Source of the DNA: Aedoeadaptatus coxii | Lineage (GTDB): Bacteria > Bacillota > Clostridia > Tissierellales > Peptoniphilaceae | Reading direction: 5' to 3' | Assembly: GCF_001553115.1 (NCBI RefSeq) | Contig: NZ_KQ960171.1 | Location: forward strand, 62,001 to 126,000 | DNA length: 64,000 nucleotides | Shown here: piece after piece, positions 61,450 to 64,000 of the stretch | How the letters are laid out: the number at the start of each line of letters is the position of its first letter | How positions within the stretch are numbered: position 1 is the first letter of the stretch | The notes under the pieces: generated by a model | What the model saw: only the letters and a program-made list of their open reading frames with translations | The model's database searches: none | What the model was told of the DNA's origin: nothing | Made by a program: the position numbers and the translations under genes

Positions 61450-62228
61450 TGCATGAGTTTTCTGAACAAGTAGAAAAATTATATGCTCTATTAGACCTTA
61501 AATACTGTGCCATAGGCATAGAATTGATCAACGACATAGAGCGGTATCAAAATGTGGATGTCACAGAAATTAAAAATCCCATCAACTATTGCGGGGCAGT
61601 CAGAGCGGCCAGCCTTGGCCGTAGTCTGAAAATCCCTCGGGGCAAATTTCGGTGTAAAAGTGCTGAACGCTTTTTTGGTATAGATCCCGCGGATCCAATT
61701 AATTCAAATGGAGAGAATTGGCATCGATTGGGAATGTATGCCGACAAAGAGATTGCTCGAGATATAAGAAAAAAGCAAAAGGATGTTTCGGGCGAACATT
61801 ATGGTGTTGTCGTCAAGCCAATTGAGCAATGGGATCATCTGCCAGAAGTTGTTTTGGTTTTTGACCTTCCTTACAATATGATGCGTCTCATGCAAGGATA
61901 TGCTTATCTTTATGGTCAACCGAAAAACCTCAGGATCATGGGTAATCAAGCAGTTTGTTATGAGTCGACAACCTTGCCTCTGACGACCCATGAGATCAAT
62001 TTATCTTTACTTTGTATAGGGACACGTCATCGTGCCGGCTGGTCGAAGGAAGATATGGCCATGGGCATTCCCGGCGACAAATTTGCCGGCGTTGTAGAGG
62101 GGTTAGAAAAAACAGCAAATATAATGGAAAGTGATGAAGAGAAAAAGCGCATTCAAGCACGGTGGAAAGCAGACTGGGAACCTCTGCATTTACAGTTTGG
62201 ATATAATTATTATAAAAACTGTAAATGA
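61449..62228 (+). CDS. DUF169-family protein coupled to the MetNIQ-type transporter
   Basis: 259 residues, soluble. DUF169 pattern: YCAIGIELI, CGAVRAASLG, FRCKSAERFFGI, MGNQAVCYESTTLP and LSLLCIGTRHRAGW. Cys20, 48, 69, 170 and 189 lie in or near these blocks and could bind a metal or cofactor. Function unknown; the family is common in anaerobes and archaea. It shares one base with the binding-protein stop, so it is translated with the transporter and likely acts on or senses the imported compound. Confidence 0.8.
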   Translation: MHEFSEQVEKLYALLDLKYCAIGIELINDIERYQNVDVTEIKNPINYCGAVRAASLGRSLKIPRGKFRCKSAERFFGIDPADPINSNGENWHRLGMYADKEIARDIRKKQKDVSGEHYGVVVKPIEQWDHLPEVVLVFDLPYNMMRLMQGYAYLYGQPKNLRIMGNQAVCYESTTLPLTTHEINLSLLCIGTRHRAGWSKEDMAMGIPGDKFAGVVEGLEKTANIMESDEEKKRIQARWKADWEPLHLQFGYNYYKNCK

Positions 62229-62276
62229 TGGTTAAAACCTTAACTCCATTTCACTATAGAGTGACTTCAAAACTGG

Positions 62277-62315
62277 AAAAATTGAGTAAGCATTCTGCTT
62301 GCTCAATTTTTTTTG
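62277..62315 (+). terminator. Intrinsic terminator after the DUF169 gene
   Basis: AAAATTGAGTAAGC/GCTTGCTCAATTTT stem, loop ATTCT, TTTT tail. Confidence 0.92.
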
Positions 62316-62324
62316 CATTAGAAT

Positions 62325-62345
62325 ACCCCTGGCTATGCCAGGGGT
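62325..62345. repeat. Perfect hairpin at the end of the sugar-ABC relic
   Basis: ACCCCTGGC-TAT-GCCAGGGGT, 9-bp arms. It sits just past the stop codon of the minus-strand relic and may be that gene's old terminator, although a clean T-run is missing. Confidence 0.5.
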
Positions 62346-62356
62346 GCTACCTTTCG

Positions 62357-62640
62357 TTATTCTATAATTCGTGTTTCTGCCGTTCCGTCGAAAAGGTGGA
62401 GGCTTTCTTTTGAAAATTCGAGCCCTACTTTTTCGCCGAGTGCGTAGGAAATGTGGCTCGGTGATTTGACGACGAGGGTGTGTTCAGGATTTTGTAAATA
62501 TTTCAGCGTCACCAATTGTTCGCTGCCGAGATTTTCGATAATGTCCACGATGAATTCATCGCCTTTTGTAATGGAGTTCGTTAGGCGCTCTGTTATTTAG
62601 AAAATTCCTCATTTCCGGCCTGACGTCGGGCTCGGTAAAA
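62357..62640 (-). pseudogene. Remnant of a UgpC/MsmX-type sugar ABC ATPase (C-terminal end only)
   Basis: The frame ending at 62357 reads FIVDIIENLGSEQLVTLKY and GEKVGLEFSKESLHLFDG, which is the C-terminal OB/TOBE region of MsmX/UgpC-type ATPases. Just upstream the frame is broken by a stop at about 62590; a different frame gives VRPE, like the conserved GIRPE motif. The whole nucleotide-binding domain (about 250 residues) is missing, and an EamA gene terminator lies at 62655. A truncated relic with no start or ribosome site. Confidence 0.7.
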
Positions 62641-62652
62641 GGTTAAGCATTA

Positions 62653-62702
62653 AAAAAACAAGTAAGTTTCTCCATATCCGGGAGTTGCTTACTTGTTTTT
62701 TG
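62653..62702 (-). terminator. Intrinsic terminator of the EamA transporter gene
   Basis: Long stem AAAAACAAGTAAG/CTTACTTGTTTTT with inner CTCC/GGAG pairs and T tail on the minus strand. Confidence 0.85.
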
Positions 62703-62704
62703 TT

Positions 62705-63652
62705 TTATGCGTTTGTCTTTAATTTCTTTTCGTCGATCAGTCGTTCCATAAAGATGGAGGTCGATGCCACGGATATGATAATGATACCCACGATTTCGTA
62801 GGGGTAAATCCGGTCGCCTAAGAAGATCGACGCCATCATGGAGGCGAGTACGGGTTTTACGGCGAAGACGAGGGAGGATATGGACACGGGATTTTTCTCC
62901 ACGGCGAAGAAGTGACTCGCAAAGCCGATGCCCGTTACGAAGATGCAAATGTAGAGGAGAATAAGCAGATTGTCTCCGCTTATGCCTGCCAAAATCGGAA
63001 TGTCCACGAAAAGATCCAATCCCATGGCGGATAAAAGCTGCGCCGCCCCTTGCGTGTGGGATAGGGCGATGAGGATGAAAAGTTCCGCCACGCCGAAGAA
63101 GAAGGAATAGGATGTAATGGTAGGGGCTTTAAAGGGTTTGTCGCCGTAAAGGACTTTTCCGACGAGGGCGTAAAGGGAAAAGGTCAGTGCGGAAATGGAA
63201 ATGATGATAACGCCTAAAAAGGATCCTTTAAAATGGAATGGGTTTACTAAAATGAGAAACCCCACGAAGGAAAGGAGTACGGAATAAAAGGTTCTGCGGC
63301 TGAATTTTTCCGACGTAAAGAAGTGGGCGAGGATCATGGAGAAAAAGGTATTGGAGCAAAATAAAATCCCCGCCACGTGGGCGTCCAGAAATGAAACGGA
63401 CAATGTGTAAAAGGTCATGGACACGACGATGCAGAGAAAGCCCGTAAAGGCAAAGTGTATGTAATCTTTTCCGCTTAGTGTATAGTGAACCTGTTTAAGC
63501 TCTCTTCTGCTAAGGGGAAGGAGGATAAGGGCCGCGACGAGAAAGCGAATAAAATTCAGCTGCACCGGGTGAAAGACGCCGCCGGTTAATTTAATGGCGA
63601 CTTCCATGGAGGAAAATAAAAGGGCTGCGACAAAAACATAGATTAAATTCAT
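62705..63652 (-). CDS. EamA-family (DMT) transporter
   Basis: 315 residues with ten membrane helices in two EamA repeats (about 1-140 and 150-300). Marks are FIRFLVAALILLPLSRREL near 28-46 and the end of repeat two LVFAVKPVLASMMASIFLGDRIYPYEIVGIIII. The family exports amino acids or other metabolites; substrate unknown. Ribosome site AGGTGTGTT. Confidence 0.9.
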   Translation of the reverse strand: MNLIYVFVAALLFSSMEVAIKLTGGVFHPVQLNFIRFLVAALILLPLSRRELKQVHYTLSGKDYIHFAFTGFLCIVVSMTFYTLSVSFLDAHVAGILFCSNTFFSMILAHFFTSEKFSRRTFYSVLLSFVGFLILVNPFHFKGSFLGVIIISISALTFSLYALVGKVLYGDKPFKAPTITSYSFFFGVAELFILIALSHTQGAAQLLSAMGLDLFVDIPILAGISGDNLLILLYICIFVTGIGFASHFFAVEKNPVSISSLVFAVKPVLASMMASIFLGDRIYPYEIVGIIIISVASTSIFMERLIDEKKLKTNA

Positions 63653-63712
63653 AACACACCTCGAAGATAGTGTAGCACAACGAGAATGTAGGGGTAAAAA
63701 TTCAGTGAGGGA

Positions 63713-64000
63713 TTACAAATATTTTTCCACGCAGTTTTTTAAATGGCTAAAGACATCTTCCACATTGCCTTCCGAGGAAAGAGTGTCATCGGCTATAAAG
63801 TCCGTTTCTTCTTTTTGAAAGCGGCCTTTTTCTTTACGACGCTCGAGGCGACGATGGCGCTCCGCTTCCGGTAAGGTTAAGGCGATGGCGATGGCGCCCA
63901 GTGCGCGCAATTCCTTTGCCCCGCGATCGTCCAAGACCACGACGCCGTGGCGATGGTTCGATTGGGCGAGGGCGAGGAGATCTTCTTTGGGAATGCCGTA
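63713..64000 (-). CDS. Guanylate-kinase-like protein, C-terminal part (runs off the window)
   Basis: The last 96 residues are visible; the gene continues beyond base 64000. YGIPKEDLLALAQ, VVVLDDRGAKELR and LPEAERHRRLERR follow the guanylate kinase order (YG-x-P, D-x-x-GA-x-x-L/V-R, LPP-x-x-x-x-L-x-x-R-L-x-x-R). The invariant D-x-Q-G of true Gmk reads D-D-R-G here, so it may be a diverged kinase. The ATP-binding loop lies outside the window. Confidence 0.5.
   Translation of the reverse strand, partial: YGIPKEDLLALAQSNHRHGVVVLDDRGAKELRALGAIAIALTLPEAERHRRLERRKEKGRFQKEETDFIADDTLSSEGNVEDVFSHLKNCVEKYL

Noticed and set aside
62225-62413. 62-residue plus-strand open frame after DUF169
   Set aside because: It crosses a strong terminator and the perfect hairpin at 62325-62345 and has no ribosome site.

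Overview
The window looks like a chromosome segment of an anaerobic, amino-acid-fermenting Firmicute, most like Peptoniphilaceae (Peptoniphilus/Aedoeadaptatus type). This is inferred from gene content: a WalRK-YycHI operon, a T-box leader, clostridial butyryl-CoA dehydrogenase/Etf, VOR-type 2-oxoacid:ferredoxin oxidoreductase, Hcp, selenium genes (selD/yedF), strong GGAGG ribosome sites and a tmRNA tag ANENNLALAA. The genus is not certain. Most genes have balanced, moderately GC-rich codon use. Two stretches (about 19.7-22.5 kb and 57.8-62.3 kb) are visibly more AT-rich and look like later arrivals.

Layout. 0.1-1.7 kb: selenium operon selD-yedF (minus). 1.8-4.8 kb: brnQ-metY operon (minus) under a T-box whose specifier reads as AUG (Met). 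4.9-6.0 kb: RimK-like ATP-grasp ligase divergent from a small chorismate mutase. 6.0-10.9 kb: cell-wall regulon walR-walK-yycH-yycI plus a small membrane protein. 11-19.5 kb: pncB, an ABC-F protein with a degenerate second ATPase site, ppx-ppk, ogt, a CPA antiporter. 19.5-22.5 kb: tRNA-Thr, then an AT-rich insert with an antibiotic-resistance-type ABC-F gene behind a leader peptide, and a small HTH/unknown pair. 22.5-30 kb: sppA-RDD (SppA/SppI type), then ypmS, CNNM/CorC, CDF, TraX-like and an ABC exporter. 30-36 kb: tmRNA, Fic protein behind a palindrome-rich promoter, and a 1400-residue SLH surface protein. 36-44 kb: acyltransferase, the bcd-etfB-etfA fermentation operon, a DUF4300 lipoprotein, DUF488-cupin, tRNA-Val, 3-hydroxyacyl-CoA dehydrogenase. 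44-47.4 kb: a sortase-anchored Cna-B adhesin with an 8-G tract, bracketed by near-identical terminators. 47.5-57.8 kb: YfjL-like membrane protein, MoxR-VWA pair, VOR operon with a P-loop ATPase and a ferritin-like protein, then a basic protein, Crp/Fnr regulator and hcp. 58-62.3 kb: two tandem paralogous 90-residue membrane proteins, then a MetNIQ-type ABC transporter coupled to a DUF169 protein. 62.3-64 kb: a sugar-ABC ATPase remnant, an EamA transporter and the end of a guanylate-kinase-like gene.

How the genes fit together: Bcd/EtfAB, the hydroxyacyl-CoA dehydrogenase and VOR fit fermentation of amino acids to short-chain acids. BrnQ, MetY and the MetNIQ-like transporter concern amino-acid supply. 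WalRK, the SLH protein, the adhesin, the acyltransferase and SppA concern the envelope. The best candidates for something undescribed are the MetNIQ-DUF169 operon, the tandem small membrane protein pair, the Met T-box controlling a BrnQ-family carrier, and the ABC-F protein with complementary loss in its two ATPase sites. No CRISPR array, complete insertion sequence or prophage was seen.
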